Positions 36,569-46,640 of a stretch of DNA of 55,826 nt are shown piece after piece (within the stretch, counting starts at the first letter, position 1; the number at the start of each line of letters is the position of its first letter). The DNA comes from Chromatium okenii (GTDB taxonomy: Bacteria > Pseudomonadota > Gammaproteobacteria > Chromatiales > Chromatiaceae), in the NCBI RefSeq assembly GCF_016583745.1, contig NZ_NRRQ01000020.1:1-55826 (forward strand), in the 5' to 3' direction. The position numbers and the translations under genes are program-made. The notes beneath the pieces are model-generated. The model saw only the letters and a list, made by a program, of their open reading frames with translations, did not search any database and was not told the DNA's origin.

Positions 36569-37015
36569 TCAAGCGACCTGTTTTTCCCAACCTTCCAAGC
36601 GTCGAATCAACGGATAAAGGTATTCAGTTTCGCGTTGAATGCGATCCATCACTAATGCAAACATCTGTTCTGTATCTTTCACAAATGCGGTGTGATCGTT
36701 GATGGTCAAGGAGTGCCGCTTGTGCGAACACCATTGTTTTACATAGGTATTAAAAATGCGTTTGATTTCAGTAGAGCCAGATAAAAAGCGGTTGGCGGTA
36801 TTCTTGACTGTCTGATCTTGATGCGAAATCAATTGGCTGCACAGTTCCCGATCCACCAATTCCATGTGTTCTTTAATACGATTGGTGAGATCAAAAAACA
36901 CATCGCAAGCAACATCTGTATCGCACATGGCGCGTTCACGCACCAGATAAAGAAAGACATTCGATAGCTCAGTAATTTTGTGGTTTTGAGCGTGTAATTG
37001 TGCAAAAGCGACCAT
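36569..37015 (-). CDS. Hemerythrin-like domain protein
   Basis: A 148-residue helical protein with His and Glu residues spaced as in HHE/hemerythrin four-helix bundles (HAQNH near the start, IKEHMELVDREL, SHQDQT, NDHTAF, and a final ETEYLYPL). It could bind a di-iron centre that carries or senses oxygen or NO. Convergent with nifM, it could help protect nitrogenase from oxygen; that is inference. GGAGG lies eight bases before ATG 37015, making this start firm. Confidence 0.75.
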   Translation of the reverse strand: MVAFAQLHAQNHKITELSNVFLYLVRERAMCDTDVACDVFFDLTNRIKEHMELVDRELCSQLISHQDQTVKNTANRFLSGSTEIKRIFNTYVKQWCSHKRHSLTINDHTAFVKDTEQMFALVMDRIQRETEYLYPLIRRLEGWEKQVA

Positions 37016-37085
37016 GTGATGAGTCCTCCAAAAACGGGTCGGCAAGTCAGTGTGCTTTGATGGTATTCCGCCAGAACGGGCGAAC

Positions 37086-37100
37086 AGGTGACGTTCACCT
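37086..37100. promoter_or_regulatory. Palindrome in the hemerythrin-like gene leader
   Basis: AGGTGA-CGT-TCACCT is a perfect 6-bp inverted repeat with a 3-base centre, 71 bp before the start codon. A second hairpin (gccgtg...cacggc) lies just upstream at about 37110-37129. Either may be a regulator site; the regulator is unknown. Confidence 0.4.
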
Positions 37101-37221
37101 TCGGTACAGGCCGTGTTACAACGCACGGCTCAAGTAAAACCCAAGGCGGTGTGGGCAGTTTACGCGAAGTTGGACAGTTATTAAAGATTGCGGATCGTCA
37201 ATGATTCATATCAACCAAAAT

Positions 37222-37806
37222 TTATTTGATGACATCGAGTATTAGCAAACGGTAAAGAAAGACATCGCCATTGTGATTGCGCAACACGAGGCGTCCTTGA
37301 TCGAGTGCGAATTCAAAGCTCTGGGTAAAGTTCTCGCGCTGATTGGTCAAGGCGACGCGCCCATTGCCAACCACAATGTCACCATCAATCGCGCCCTGAC
37401 AGGAGGCATACAGTCGATAACGCTGGCGCTGCACAATCAACAAACCGCCTTGATTATCCTCCCAAATTCCTTCTAACGCGGTGGTCTGCGCCGCCACTCC
37501 GCCTGCTGACCACGCTTGATTGAACTGCGCCAACACTTGCTGCAACGGGACGGCGGTGGACATGCTGCCGCTCACCGCTGGCGGCGTCGGCAGTGCGGGT
37601 AACGTGCTGAATGCAGAAGGAAAACCCGTGAGCGGCGGCGCACCCATGCCCAACGGTGGCACGCTTGAATTGGCAAATCCCATCATTTCCATCATCCGCG
37701 CAATTGCGTTGGCCATCGCCAATGCCATCGTTTCCTGCGCGAGCGCGGGCGGGATCACGCACCAGCTCCAGCCAACAATGAGCAATAGGCGCAGAGTGAA
37801 CGACAT
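37222..37806 (-). CDS. Secreted protein of unknown function with Met-rich segment
   Basis: About 194 residues. The signal peptide is MSFTLRLLLIVGWSWC... with a likely cut after PPALAQ. The mature start is Met-rich (ETMALAMANAIARMMEMMGF). A Pro/Gly linker follows, and then a compact beta-rich C-terminal domain (LEGIWEDNQGGLLIVQRQRY) of lipocalin-like or small-barrel appearance. The family was not recognised. The start at 37818 would add four residues. Confidence 0.6.
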   Translation of the reverse strand: MSFTLRLLLIVGWSWCVIPPALAQETMALAMANAIARMMEMMGFANSSVPPLGMGAPPLTGFPSAFSTLPALPTPPAVSGSMSTAVPLQQVLAQFNQAWSAGGVAAQTTALEGIWEDNQGGLLIVQRQRYRLYASCQGAIDGDIVVGNGRVALTNQRENFTQSFEFALDQGRLVLRNHNGDVFLYRLLILDVIK

Positions 37807-37957
37807 AAAATTGCGCAACGCAGTACATCCATCAATTTAACGAAAGCAGGTGACAGACAGCGCCTTGCCGAGAAAAATGCGCCATGAATGCAAGTTGGCA
37901 GTCTAACAGAGGTCGCACGAGTCGCCGTCAATCCCCGGTCAATTGCGCATTTTACCC

Positions 37958-38446
37958 ATGAATTCACACGATAAACTTTTGATTCAATTGCGTTTACAAA
38001 CGCTGGCGCTGCATCGCGGCGGGCAGGTGCTGGCGCATTTTCCGGTTTCCACCGCTCGCAACGGCGCGGGTGAACAGCGCGGCAGCGGCTGCACCCCACG
38101 CGGGCAGCATCGGATTCGGCTGCGGATTGGCGCGGGATGTCCGCTCGGCACCGTGTTTCGCGGGCGGCGTCCGACCGGCGAACGCTATGACGCCGCGCTG
38201 GCAGCGGCGCAGCCGGAGCGCGATTGGATTTTGACGCGGATTTTGTGGCTGACGGGGTGCGAAGTGGGCATTAATCGCGGCGGGACGGTCGATACGTTGC
38301 GGCGCTACATTTACATTCACGGCTGCCCGGAGAGCGAGCCAATGGGAGAACCGCGCTCACACGGTTGTATTCGGATGCGCAATCACGATCTGATTGCATT
38401 ATTTGCGCAAACAACAATCGGAATGTGCGTTGAGATTTGTGAATAA
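37958..38446 (+). CDS. L,D-transpeptidase (YkuD domain)
   Basis: About 162 residues. The catalytic motif is IYIHGCPESEPMG followed by RSHGCIRMRN, with His and the nucleophilic Cys in the HGC-x(n)-SHGCIRM pattern. L,D-transpeptidases form 3-3 cross-links in peptidoglycan or attach proteins to it in the periplasm. No signal peptide is visible from either Met, so export is unexplained; the small family of YkuD proteins without signals may act otherwise. A terminator follows. Confidence 0.85.
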   Translation: MNSHDKLLIQLRLQTLALHRGGQVLAHFPVSTARNGAGEQRGSGCTPRGQHRIRLRIGAGCPLGTVFRGRRPTGERYDAALAAAQPERDWILTRILWLTGCEVGINRGGTVDTLRRYIYIHGCPESEPMGEPRSHGCIRMRNHDLIALFAQTTIGMCVEICE

Positions 38447-38455
38447 TGCAAGTGC

Positions 38456-38495
38456 AAACGCCGCCAACTTTTTATAATGCAGCAAGCGGCGTTTT
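38456..38495. terminator. Terminator between the L,D-transpeptidase gene and glgC
   Basis: The stem aaacgccgc / gcggcgttt encloses a 21-base loop and is followed by T on the right and A on the left, between two convergent genes. Confidence 0.7.
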
Positions 38496-38504
38496 CATTA
38501 ACGG

Positions 38505-39767
38505 TTATTCAGAATAACCACCGCGTCCAGAACCGCGATTATCCCGTGCAAAATAATTCACACGCCCCATTGGGATCACCGTCACGCCGCCTTCACTGAC
38601 ATGAAACCGCTGCCGATCTTGCACCGAATCAAAGCCAATTTGTTCACCAGCAGCAATCACATTGTGACGATCCACAATCACGCGCCGTAACCGCGCTCCG
38701 CGACACACCCGCGCATAATCCATAATCACGCAATCTTCCAACACCACATCTTCTTCAATCACGGCCTCGCGGCGAATAATTGAATTACTGATCTTGGCAC
38801 CCTCGTGAATCATGGTCGCAGCAGCCAATAAACTATTGCGGATTTCACCGCCAAGAATACGCGCTACTGGCCCCTGATAACCGCTGGAAAAAATCGGCCA
38901 ATCGGGATTAAACATATCAAAAACCGGTTGATGCCCCAGCACATCTTGATGCGCTTCAAAATACGCATCAATCGTCCCCAAATCACGCCAATACATCCGA
39001 TTTTCATACGGCAAAATGCCCGGCACTTCATTGGTCGCAAAATCGTATGCAAATAAACGATGGGTGCGCAATAAACGCGGCAAAACATGTTGACCGAAAT
39101 CTGTTTCACCAGCTTCTTGCGCTTCTTTCAATGCCTTCACTAAAACGTCAGCATTAAAAATGTAATTTCCCATTGACGCGAAGGCTTGCGAAGGGTCGGC
39201 TGCCATTGGCGTCGGATGTTCAGGTTTTTCTTCAAATGCCTGAATTTGTCCATTGCTATCAGCCGCAATCACGCCAAAACCTTGCGCATCACGCAGCGGC
39301 ACCGGCAACGCAGCAATGGTGACATCAGCGTTGCGTTCCTGATGAAAATCAACCATCTGGCGGATATCCATCCGATAAATGTGATCGGCACCGAATACCG
39401 CCACCAAATTCGGGCGATGCTCTTCAATTAAATTGATATTTTGATTGATCGCATCTGCTGTGCCTTGAAACCAATTCTCGCCCGTCATCATTTGCGGCGG
39501 CACCACCGTCACAAATTGGCTTTGTAATAATGGAGAAATTGTCCATGCCTTGCGCACATGTTCAATCAACGCCTGTGATTTGTATTGCACCAGCAAATAA
39601 ATGGTTGAAATCTGCGAATTGACTAAATTACTTAATACAAAATCGACGATCCGATAGCGGGCACCAAAGGGCACCGACGGCTTGGAACGTCCGGTCGTGA
39701 GTGGTTGCAGCCGTGCGCCTTGGCCACCGGCCATAACAAAGGCAATGATCCGTTCGTTGTGGTGCAT
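38505..39767 (-). CDS. glgC: Glucose-1-phosphate adenylyltransferase
   Basis: A 420-residue enzyme forming ADP-glucose for glycogen synthesis. The nucleotide-binding motif AFVMAGGQGARLQPLTTGRSKP opens the protein, followed by FGARYRIVDFVLSNLVNSQI, the substrate-binding FEEKPEHP, and a left-handed beta-helix at the C-terminus. GGAG sits eight bases before ATG 39767. No other glg genes are adjacent. A short gcccc/ggggc hairpin (39783-39797) precedes it. Glycogen storage would fit the presence of pyruvate phosphate dikinase. Confidence 0.95.
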   Translation of the reverse strand: MHHNERIIAFVMAGGQGARLQPLTTGRSKPSVPFGARYRIVDFVLSNLVNSQISTIYLLVQYKSQALIEHVRKAWTISPLLQSQFVTVVPPQMMTGENWFQGTADAINQNINLIEEHRPNLVAVFGADHIYRMDIRQMVDFHQERNADVTIAALPVPLRDAQGFGVIAADSNGQIQAFEEKPEHPTPMAADPSQAFASMGNYIFNADVLVKALKEAQEAGETDFGQHVLPRLLRTHRLFAYDFATNEVPGILPYENRMYWRDLGTIDAYFEAHQDVLGHQPVFDMFNPDWPIFSSGYQGPVARILGGEIRNSLLAAATMIHEGAKISNSIIRREAVIEEDVVLEDCVIMDYARVCRGARLRRVIVDRHNVIAAGEQIGFDSVQDRQRFHVSEGGVTVIPMGRVNYFARDNRGSGRGGYSE

Positions 39768-39831
39768 AAAAAATCTCCGCAAGCCCCTAATTGGGGCGGT
39801 TAGTGGAACGTACTGGCTCTTGCGCTGCGCA

Positions 39832-40404
39832 TCATAAACCGCTCGCCTCAGTTTGGGGCGGGAAATCCGCACCTTCGGCGATCTCTCGCAGCGCCCGAAA
39901 TAATTTGCGCGGCGCGTCCGGTTTGCCGCGTTCCGTATCGCGCTGCGCGGCACGAATTAAGCTGCGCAATGCTTGGCGATCCACGTCGGGATATTGCGCG
40001 ATGAATTCTGCCAACGCGGCATCGCCTTCAATAATGAAGCGTTCGCGCCAGCGTTCCAGCGCGTGAAAATGCGCAGTCTGGGCGCGTTCACGATCACCAT
40101 TGTCGGTCATCAATAATTGCACTGCCGCCATATCTTCGCGTTCTAATAAATTTGCAATGCGTTTCCAATGCCGACCGCGAGCACGGGAATCTTTAATACG
40201 CGGTGTTTCATCAATCGCAAGCCACGTTGCCGCACTTAAATTCAGTTGTTCCAATTCGCGGCGTGGGAGTGATACCAAGCGTTCTGCTAAAGTTTGCAGC
40301 GCCAGCTTGTCGCGTTTGATTTGACTTTTACTCGGTCCAGCAAATGCAACCGGATCATCCAGCATTTCAGTAGCACTATCATATTGAAATATCGTCATCT
40401 TCAT
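39832..40404 (-). CDS. darP: Ribosome-associated protein DarP (YjgA, DUF615)
   Basis: A 190-residue basic, helical protein: GPSKSQIKRDKLALQTLAER, then RIKDSRARGRHWKRI and FHALERWRERFI. DarP helps late assembly of the 50S ribosomal subunit. The start ATG 40404 overlaps the recJ stop codon, so the two are coupled. Confidence 0.9.
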   Translation of the reverse strand: MKMTIFQYDSATEMLDDPVAFAGPSKSQIKRDKLALQTLAERLVSLPRRELEQLNLSAATWLAIDETPRIKDSRARGRHWKRIANLLEREDMAAVQLLMTDNGDRERAQTAHFHALERWRERFIIEGDAALAEFIAQYPDVDRQALRSLIRAAQRDTERGKPDAPRKLFRALREIAEGADFPPQTEASGL

Positions 40405-42113
40405 TCACTCATTTGTATCGCTTTCACTAATAACTGCGGCGAGCGCACCCCGCGATATTCATTCACATCGAATTGATACACCAAACGCACTGCTTGCCCT
40501 ACGCTCGGCAATGATGCAATGAGATTGAAGCCAATCGCATTCAATTCTTCTCCGCTCGCAGTGCTGACTTGTAATTTCACATGCTGCTCTTTTAATACGC
40601 GCACCTGTTGCACCGTAAACACATCATCAAAACACGGTTCCGCAAAACCTTTGCCCCACGGTCCAGCAGTGCGCAGTGCCTCGGCAGTCTCCAGCGTCAA
40701 TAACTGCGGCGGCAGCGCCCCGTCTGAATTCCATTCCGGCTGCGGTGGCACGTCGCCAATTTGCAGCCGCACCGCGTCAATAAATGCCGCATGAAACCGG
40801 TCGTAATCGGCAGCGCGAATCGTCAGTCCCGCCGCTTGCGCGTGTCCGCCAAAATGTTCAATCAGCTCCGGCTGATCACGCTTGACCTGCGCGAGCGCGT
40901 CGCGGAGATGCACGCTATCAATTGAACGTCCCGACCCGCGCAGGCGTCCCTCATTCGCAGCGGCAAACGCCAGCACCGGACGGTGATATTGCTCCCGAAT
41001 CCGCGCCGCCACGATGCCGGTCACGCCTTGATGCCAGTCATCACCGCGCAAACACAGCGCCGCTGGCAACTGCGCTCCGTCCAGCACCAGCGTGTCCAGC
41101 AACCACTCCGCGTCTGCCTGCATTTCCGTTTGCAGCTCATGGCGGCTGCGATTCAACGCATCCAACCGCTGCGCCAGCGCCAGCGCCTGCGTGAAATCGT
41201 CAGCCAGCAGACACTCCACGCCGAGCGTCATTTCCTCCAATCGCCCAGCGGCATTCAAACGCGGCGCGATGCCAAAGCCAAAATCACTCGCAGCGGCCTG
41301 ACTGAGAGCACGACCGGCAGTTTGAAACAGCGCCTGAATGCCGGCGCTGGAGTGTCCGGCACGAATTCGCCGCAGCCCTTGATCCACTAAAATCCGGTTA
41401 TTGCGATCCAGCGGCACCACATCGGCGACCGTGCCGAGTGCCACCAAATCGAGCAATTCATTCACGTTTGGTTCCGGGCGCTGGGCGTCAAACCAGCCGC
41501 TGGCGCGGAGTTGCGAGCGCAGCGCAGCGAGGAGATAAAACATCACGCCGACGCCGGCCAGATGTTTGCTGGGAAACGCGCAGCCCGGCTGATTCGGATT
41601 CACAATCGCCACCGCCGCTGGCAACTGCTCGCCGGGCAAATGATGGTCAGTAATCAGCACCGCGATGCCCAATTCCTGCGCCCGCGCCACTGCCGCCACG
41701 CTGGTGATGCCGTTATCGACGGTGATAATGAGCGACGGCTGCTGCGCGGCTGCCAATTCCACCACTTCGGGACTCAAGCCATAACCAAAGCGAAACCGGC
41801 TCGGCAGCAGATATGACACCTGCGCTGCGCCCAGCGCCCGCAGCCCGCGCACCGCCACTGCGCAAGCCGTCGCGCCGTCGGCGTCATAATCACCAATCAC
41901 CATCAAATGACCGCCGCGGCGCAATTCCAGCTCCAGCCGCTCTAACGCTGCGGGCAGTCCGTGCAGTAATTGTGCGGGAGCCAGCGCCGCCAAGCCGGGC
42001 GTCGCCTCGGTGTCCGCAGCGATGCCGCGATTGGCATATAACGCTCGCAGCAGCGCAGTCGGCGTGGTCGCAGCGGCAATGTCGGCGTGATGGGGAAGGC
42101 GGCGAATGTGCAT
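40401..42113 (-). CDS. recJ: Single-stranded-DNA-specific exonuclease RecJ
   Basis: A 570-residue 5'-3' exonuclease for recombination and mismatch repair. DHH-type motifs: VIGDYDADGATA, then TDHHLPGE with the metal-binding His pair, and the DHHA1 motif GGHAQAAGLTI in the C-terminal half. The OB-fold end (VRVLKEQHVKLQV) is present. The predicted ATG 42113 has no clear ribosome site; an upstream start at 42179 is possible but its sequence is repeat-like. Confidence 0.94.
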   Translation of the reverse strand: MHIRRLPHHADIAAATTPTALLRALYANRGIAADTEATPGLAALAPAQLLHGLPAALERLELELRRGGHLMVIGDYDADGATACAVAVRGLRALGAAQVSYLLPSRFRFGYGLSPEVVELAAAQQPSLIITVDNGITSVAAVARAQELGIAVLITDHHLPGEQLPAAVAIVNPNQPGCAFPSKHLAGVGVMFYLLAALRSQLRASGWFDAQRPEPNVNELLDLVALGTVADVVPLDRNNRILVDQGLRRIRAGHSSAGIQALFQTAGRALSQAAASDFGFGIAPRLNAAGRLEEMTLGVECLLADDFTQALALAQRLDALNRSRHELQTEMQADAEWLLDTLVLDGAQLPAALCLRGDDWHQGVTGIVAARIREQYHRPVLAFAAANEGRLRGSGRSIDSVHLRDALAQVKRDQPELIEHFGGHAQAAGLTIRAADYDRFHAAFIDAVRLQIGDVPPQPEWNSDGALPPQLLTLETAEALRTAGPWGKGFAEPCFDDVFTVQQVRVLKEQHVKLQVSTASGEELNAIGFNLIASLPSVGQAVRLVYQFDVNEYRGVRSPQLLVKAIQMSE

Positions 42114-42279
42114 GAGTTGTCGCTTGTCGGTTGGCAGTTGTCGGTTAAATTCTGCCACAGCAGATGCCGCATAATTCAATAACTACGTTTTATCAACGCA
42201 CTGCAACCGATAAACAGACACCATTTCAGCATTGCGCTGATCACTGCCAACTTTTTTCAACCCAACGGAGAACCTCGCC

Positions 42280-44112
42280 ATGTGCGGCATCGTCGGTGCT
42301 ATCGCTCAACGTCCCGTCGCAGCCATCCTTTTGGAAGGCTTACGGCGGCTGGAATATCGCGGTTATGACTCCGCCGGCATCGCGGTGTTAAATCCCGATG
42401 GTCAACTCAACCGCGCTCGCACGCTCGGCAAAGTCGCACGGCTGGCGGAAGCCGTCGCTGCGCAGCCACTGCCCGGCTTGCTCGGCATCGCCCACACGCG
42501 CTGGGCAACGCACGGCGAACCCGCCACTCATAACGCGCATCCGCACATTTGCCGCGACCGCTGCGCGGTGGTTCACAACGGCATCATCGAAAATCACGAA
42601 CTGCTGCGGGCGGAGCAACGCGCCGCTGGACATCGCTTCACTTCCGAGACCGACACCGAAGTCATCGTCCACGCGCTGTATGACGCGCTCGCCGCTGGCT
42701 TATCGTTGATTGATGCCGTGCGGCAGACGACCGCGCAGTTGCAAGGCGCGTATGCGCTCGGCGTGCTGGATCGCCACGATCCTGAGCATCTGGTGGCAGC
42801 GCGACAAGGCAGTCCGCTGGTGATTGGGATCGGCTTTGGTGAGCACTTCATCGCCTCTGACGTGTTCGCGCTGCTGCCCGTCACCAATCGCTTTATCTTT
42901 TTAGAAGAGGGCGATCTCGCCGAATTGACCCGCGAGACGGTGCGGATTTGGAACGCCGCCGGTGAACTGGTGGAGCGCCCGCTGAAAACCTCGCAAGTCA
43001 CCGCCGAAGCTGCCGAGCGCGGCAGTTATCGCCATTTCATGTTGAAAGAAATTTTTGAGCAGCCGCAGGCGCTGGCAGCCACGCTCGAAGGGCGGCTGTT
43101 GGCAGATCGCGTGCTGCCAGAAAGTTTTGGCTCGCAAGCCGCCGCGTTGTTCAGCCAGATTCAAGCCGTGACCATCGTCGCCTGCGGCACCAGTTTTCAC
43201 GCAGCACTGGTCGCCCGGCACTGGCTGGAGGCAATCGCCGGCTTGCCGTGTCAGGTCGAAGTCGCCAGCGAATATCGCTATCGCGCCCATGTCGTGCCGG
43301 CGCAGGCGCTGTTTGTGACCATTTCTCAATCGGGCGAAACCGCCGACACGCTCGCGGCGCTGCGGCTGGCGCAAGCCTCGGGTTACGCCGCCACGCTGGC
43401 GATTTGCAACGTGCCGGAAAGCTCGCTGGTGCGCGAGTCGGATTTGGTGCTGCTGACTCGCGCCGGGCCGGAAATTGGCGTCGCCTCCACCAAAGCCTTC
43501 ACCACGCAATTGACCGCGCTGCTGCTGCTGACCATTGCGTTGGGACGCTTGCACCGCTTGGATGCAACCGAAGAAGCGCGTTTAGTCACGTTGCTGCGCA
43601 GCGTGCCGAAACAGTTGGAAGCGGTGCTGGCGTTGGATGCGCAGATCGCCGCGTTAGCAGAACAATTTGTGGATAAACAGCACACCTTATTTCTGGGGCG
43701 CGGGACGCAATATCCGATTGCGTTGGAGGGCGCACTGAAACTCAAAGAAATTTCTTATATTCACGCTGAAGCGTATCCCGCCGGTGAATTGAAACACGGG
43801 CCGCTGGCGCTGATTGATGAAGAAATGCCGGTGGTGGTGGTGGCACCGAATAACGCGCTATTGGAAAAACTCAAATCGAATTTAGAAGAAGTGCGGGCGC
43901 GTGGTGGGCAATTATTCGTCTTTGCGGATTCGCAAGTCGCGCTGACTGCCACTGCGGGAGTGACGGTGATTCGGCTCCCGGAAACGGATGATCTGCTCGC
44001 GCCACTGATTTTTACCGTCCCGCTGCAATTATTGGCATATCACGTCGCCGTATTAAAAGGTACCGACGTTGATCAGCCGCGCAATCTTGCCAAATCGGTG
44101 ACAGTGGAATAA
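42280..44112 (+). CDS. glmS: Glutamine-fructose-6-phosphate transaminase (isomerizing)
   Basis: A 610-residue enzyme making glucosamine-6-phosphate for peptidoglycan and LPS. The N-terminal nucleophile Cys2 begins MCGIVGA, the glutaminase domain has [10 protein letters not shown], and two SIS domains follow ([32 protein letters not shown]). The end [13 protein letters not shown] is typical. CGGAG lies 8 bases before ATG. The 166-bp region before it contains gttgtcggtt-like repeated words but no recognised ribozyme or promoter. Confidence 0.96.
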   Translation: MCGIVGAIAQRPVAAILLEGLRRLEYRGYDSAGIAVLNPDGQLNRARTLGKVARLAEAVAAQPLPGLLGIAHTRWATHGEPATHNAHPHICRDRCAVVHNGIIENHELLRAEQRAAGHRFTSETDTEVIVHALYDALAAGLSLIDAVRQTTAQLQGAYALGVLDRHDPEHLVAARQGSPLVIGIGFGEHFIASDVFALLPVTNRFIFLEEGDLAELTRETVRIWNAAGELVERPLKTSQVTAEAAERGSYRHFMLKEIFEQPQALAATLEGRLLADRVLPESFGSQAAALFSQIQAVTIVACGTSFHAALVARHWLEAIAGLPCQVEVASEYRYRAHVVPAQALFVTISQSGETADTLAALRLAQASGYAATLAICNVPESSLVRESDLVLLTRAGPEIGVASTKAFTTQLTALLLLTIALGRLHRLDATEEARLVTLLRSVPKQLEAVLALDAQIAALAEQFVDKQHTLFLGRGTQYPIALEGALKLKEISYIHAEAYPAGELKHGPLALIDEEMPVVVVAPNNALLEKLKSNLEEVRARGGQLFVFADSQVALTATAGVTVIRLPETDDLLAPLIFTVPLQLLAYHVAVLKGTDVDQPRNLAKSVTVE

Positions 44113-44167
44113 ATACTAACCCGCAGTGACCGTTTAATAAAATTCTCCAACTGTTTTATCAAGGGAT

Positions 44168-46546
44168 ATGAAATCACTCTGCTGCGGAGCACCAGAAAGT
44201 TGGAGGAGAGTTGAAACACCGAGCACTTATTTACAGCCAAAACATCGCGTCGTTGTGCCCATGTTAGAAGCCGCCGTGCTTGCTCTTCTCACTGCCTGCC
44301 GTGATCGCCTCGCCCAAGGCGTCATGGCGGCGTTTATGCAACATCTTGATCGCGTTAAGGATGAATTCCTCAGCATGGCGGATCACGCCGCCACGTTAGA
44401 ACAGCAACAAATTTGTTTCGCCGCCCTCAACCTGCTTGCCAACCGTGCGCCCGCGCTGGTGGAACGTTTCCAGCGGGTGTACGCCGCCCGTTTCGATGCC
44501 AGCGTCACCGCCCTTCACACGCCGCCGCCCGCTGCCGCTGAATTCACTTTGCCGGATGAATTGAGTTTGATTGATCCTGATGATTTTGAACGGGATTTAG
44601 CGATCAATAAATTATCCAGCCGCGCTGCGTTTCACTGTTCTCAACATCTCGTCGCGCTGGATCGGCGGCTGGCGATCTTGTTGCAAATGCAGCGGCTGAG
44701 TCAGGACGATAACCCCTTGTATCCCGCAACGATTTTTAACGCGCTGTTACAAACGCTCATCGAGCTGGATTTGGAGCGAACGCTGGCGCTGCCGGTGCTG
44801 CAAGCCTTTGAACGCCACACCGCTGCCGCGTTGCCGGAGCTGTACGCCGCGCTCAATCGTCATCTTGCCGCTGCCGGCGTGTTGCCGATGATGCCCGAAG
44901 CTGCGCCAGCGCCAGCTTCTGCGACAAGTAGCACGACGGCGTTGCCAACCGGATCACGACCCAGCGCCAGCACCGCAAGTGGCGCTGCGCCGCCAGCACG
45001 GGTTGGACACGGTGCGAGCAGCGGCAGTTCTGCATTCAGCGGCGCGGGCGAGGTGGCTGAGGCCAGCGAGGATGTGTTTAGCCAATTGTTGCAAGCGATT
45101 CAGGTCGCCAATCGCACTGGAGCTGCATTTGCGCCCGCGCCAGCGGTGAATACGCGGATGAATATGACGGCAGCAGCCGCGCCACTTGCGCCGCCGCGTC
45201 GCAGTGGCGTGGCAACTACCGTCAGCGTTCATCAACTGCTGGATGCGTTGGGACAGATGCAACACGGGCGGGCGGAAGTGCGCACGGTGCCGAGCGTGGA
45301 ACCCATCGCGCTGGCGCTGGAACAGGACGATGTGTTGCAACAATTTCGTGCCACGCCGCTGGCGCAGTGGTCGCATCCGCTTGATGCGATGACGATTGAC
45401 ATCGTGTCGATGCTGTTTGAAGCCATTTTTAATGATCCCGAATTACCTGCGCCGCTGCGGGCTGAAATTGCCAAATTGCAGATTCCGGTGCTCAAGGTGG
45501 CGCTGTTGGATAAACGCTTTTTTTCGGAGCGCAAACATCCCGCCCGCCGGCTGCTCGACACCATCGCCACCGCCGGGCTGGGGCGCGGTCAAGAAGATGA
45601 GGCGCGGTTGACGGCGGAAATTGGCGCGGTGGTGGAAGCGGTAGTGAGTGGATTTGATGTTGATATTCAAGTATTTAGCGAACAGGTGCAGCGCCTAGAA
45701 ACTTTTTTACACGCGGAGGAACAGCGGGCGCAGGCAAAGGCGCAGCCGGTGGTGGCGCAGTTGGCGACGGCGGAACATCACGAGACGGCACTCCAGCACG
45801 CGGTGGCGGTGTTGCAGCCCCGGCGGGCGCAGACGATGCCGCCGTTAATCGCGGATTTTTTGGAGCGGCATTGGCGATTGGTGTTGGCGGCAATTGCGCT
45901 GCAACACGGCACCACGAGCGCGGCTTGGCAAGAAGCGGTGACGTTGATGGATGAGTTGATTTGGAGCGTCACGCCGAAAACGACCGCCGTAGACCGGGAA
46001 CGACTGCTCAAATTGCTGCCCAATTTGCTGAAACGGCTGCGGCAAAATCTTGAGCAACTACAATTAGATGAAGCATGGGAGGCGTTTTTTAGCGAATTGA
46101 TCCGGCTGCACATGGCCGCGCTGCGACCTGATCCGGTGCCACCACCGCCGGCAACGCGCCCGCCACCGGCGGCGGCGATGAACGGAGCGGCGAGCGTTGC
46201 GCCAGCAGTCATCACCTCGCCTGCCGCTGTACCGCCGCCCGCTGCGGAAGAGACGGTACCAGCAGATAGTGATCCACAACTGCAATTGGTGCAGGCATTG
46301 GAAGTTGGCGCATGGTTTGAATTTCACAGTGAACGCGGCACCCGTAAAACGTTGCGCTTAAATTGGATTAGCGAATTAAAGCGCGTGTATTTATTCACCA
46401 ATCGTCAAGGAGAAAATGCGATGACGTTGGCGGTAGAAAGTTTGGCAGAACATTTGCGCAAAGGCACGGCACGTTTATTGAGTCAAAATCCACTAACAGA
46501 TCGTGCGGTGGCGCAGGTGTTTGAAAAAATCAAACCGCCAGTATAA
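44168..46546 (+). CDS. DUF1631 family protein
   Basis: A 792-residue, mostly helical cytosolic protein. The first 230 residues (LTACRDRLAQGV..., DDFERDLAINKLSSR) and the central FEAIFNDPELPAPLRAEIAK are DUF1631 hallmarks, and the C-terminal 100 residues (GAWFEFHSERGTRKTLRLNW) form a small PilZ-like barrel region. Low-complexity Ala/Pro/Ser linkers separate the parts. The function is unknown; family members occur mostly in gammaproteobacteria. AAGGGA precedes ATG 44168; 44261 is an alternative start without a ribosome site. Confidence 0.82.
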   Translation: MKSLCCGAPESWRRVETPSTYLQPKHRVVVPMLEAAVLALLTACRDRLAQGVMAAFMQHLDRVKDEFLSMADHAATLEQQQICFAALNLLANRAPALVERFQRVYAARFDASVTALHTPPPAAAEFTLPDELSLIDPDDFERDLAINKLSSRAAFHCSQHLVALDRRLAILLQMQRLSQDDNPLYPATIFNALLQTLIELDLERTLALPVLQAFERHTAAALPELYAALNRHLAAAGVLPMMPEAAPAPASATSSTTALPTGSRPSASTASGAAPPARVGHGASSGSSAFSGAGEVAEASEDVFSQLLQAIQVANRTGAAFAPAPAVNTRMNMTAAAAPLAPPRRSGVATTVSVHQLLDALGQMQHGRAEVRTVPSVEPIALALEQDDVLQQFRATPLAQWSHPLDAMTIDIVSMLFEAIFNDPELPAPLRAEIAKLQIPVLKVALLDKRFFSERKHPARRLLDTIATAGLGRGQEDEARLTAEIGAVVEAVVSGFDVDIQVFSEQVQRLETFLHAEEQRAQAKAQPVVAQLATAEHHETALQHAVAVLQPRRAQTMPPLIADFLERHWRLVLAAIALQHGTTSAAWQEAVTLMDELIWSVTPKTTAVDRERLLKLLPNLLKRLRQNLEQLQLDEAWEAFFSELIRLHMAALRPDPVPPPPATRPPPAAAMNGAASVAPAVITSPAAVPPPAAEETVPADSDPQLQLVQALEVGAWFEFHSERGTRKTLRLNWISELKRVYLFTNRQGENAMTLAVESLAEHLRKGTARLLSQNPLTDRAVAQVFEKIKPPV

Positions 46547-46640
46547 TGCAATCAACATGCTGTCATAGAAAGCAAGAACCTGTGTAAACTGGTTTATAAT
46601 CACAACATAAAAAATAGATTATCAAGTGAGGATCATTGCT

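Noticed and set aside
39783-39797. Small gcccc/ggggc hairpin before glgC as a terminator of darP
   Set aside because: The stem is only five base pairs and no T run follows, so it was not listed as a terminator.
42114-42279. Repeated gttgtcggtt words before glmS considered as a CRISPR or riboswitch
   Set aside because: There are only two or three short copies with no regular spacing, and no fold of a known riboswitch or the glmS ribozyme was seen.
37430-45320. Frequent ctggcgctg / cagcgccag word on both strands across the window
   Set aside because: It recurs mostly inside genes and corresponds to Leu-Ala-Leu codons (CTG GCG CTG), so codon preference explains it. A genome count against a codon-shuffled control would be needed to call it a signal like HIP1.
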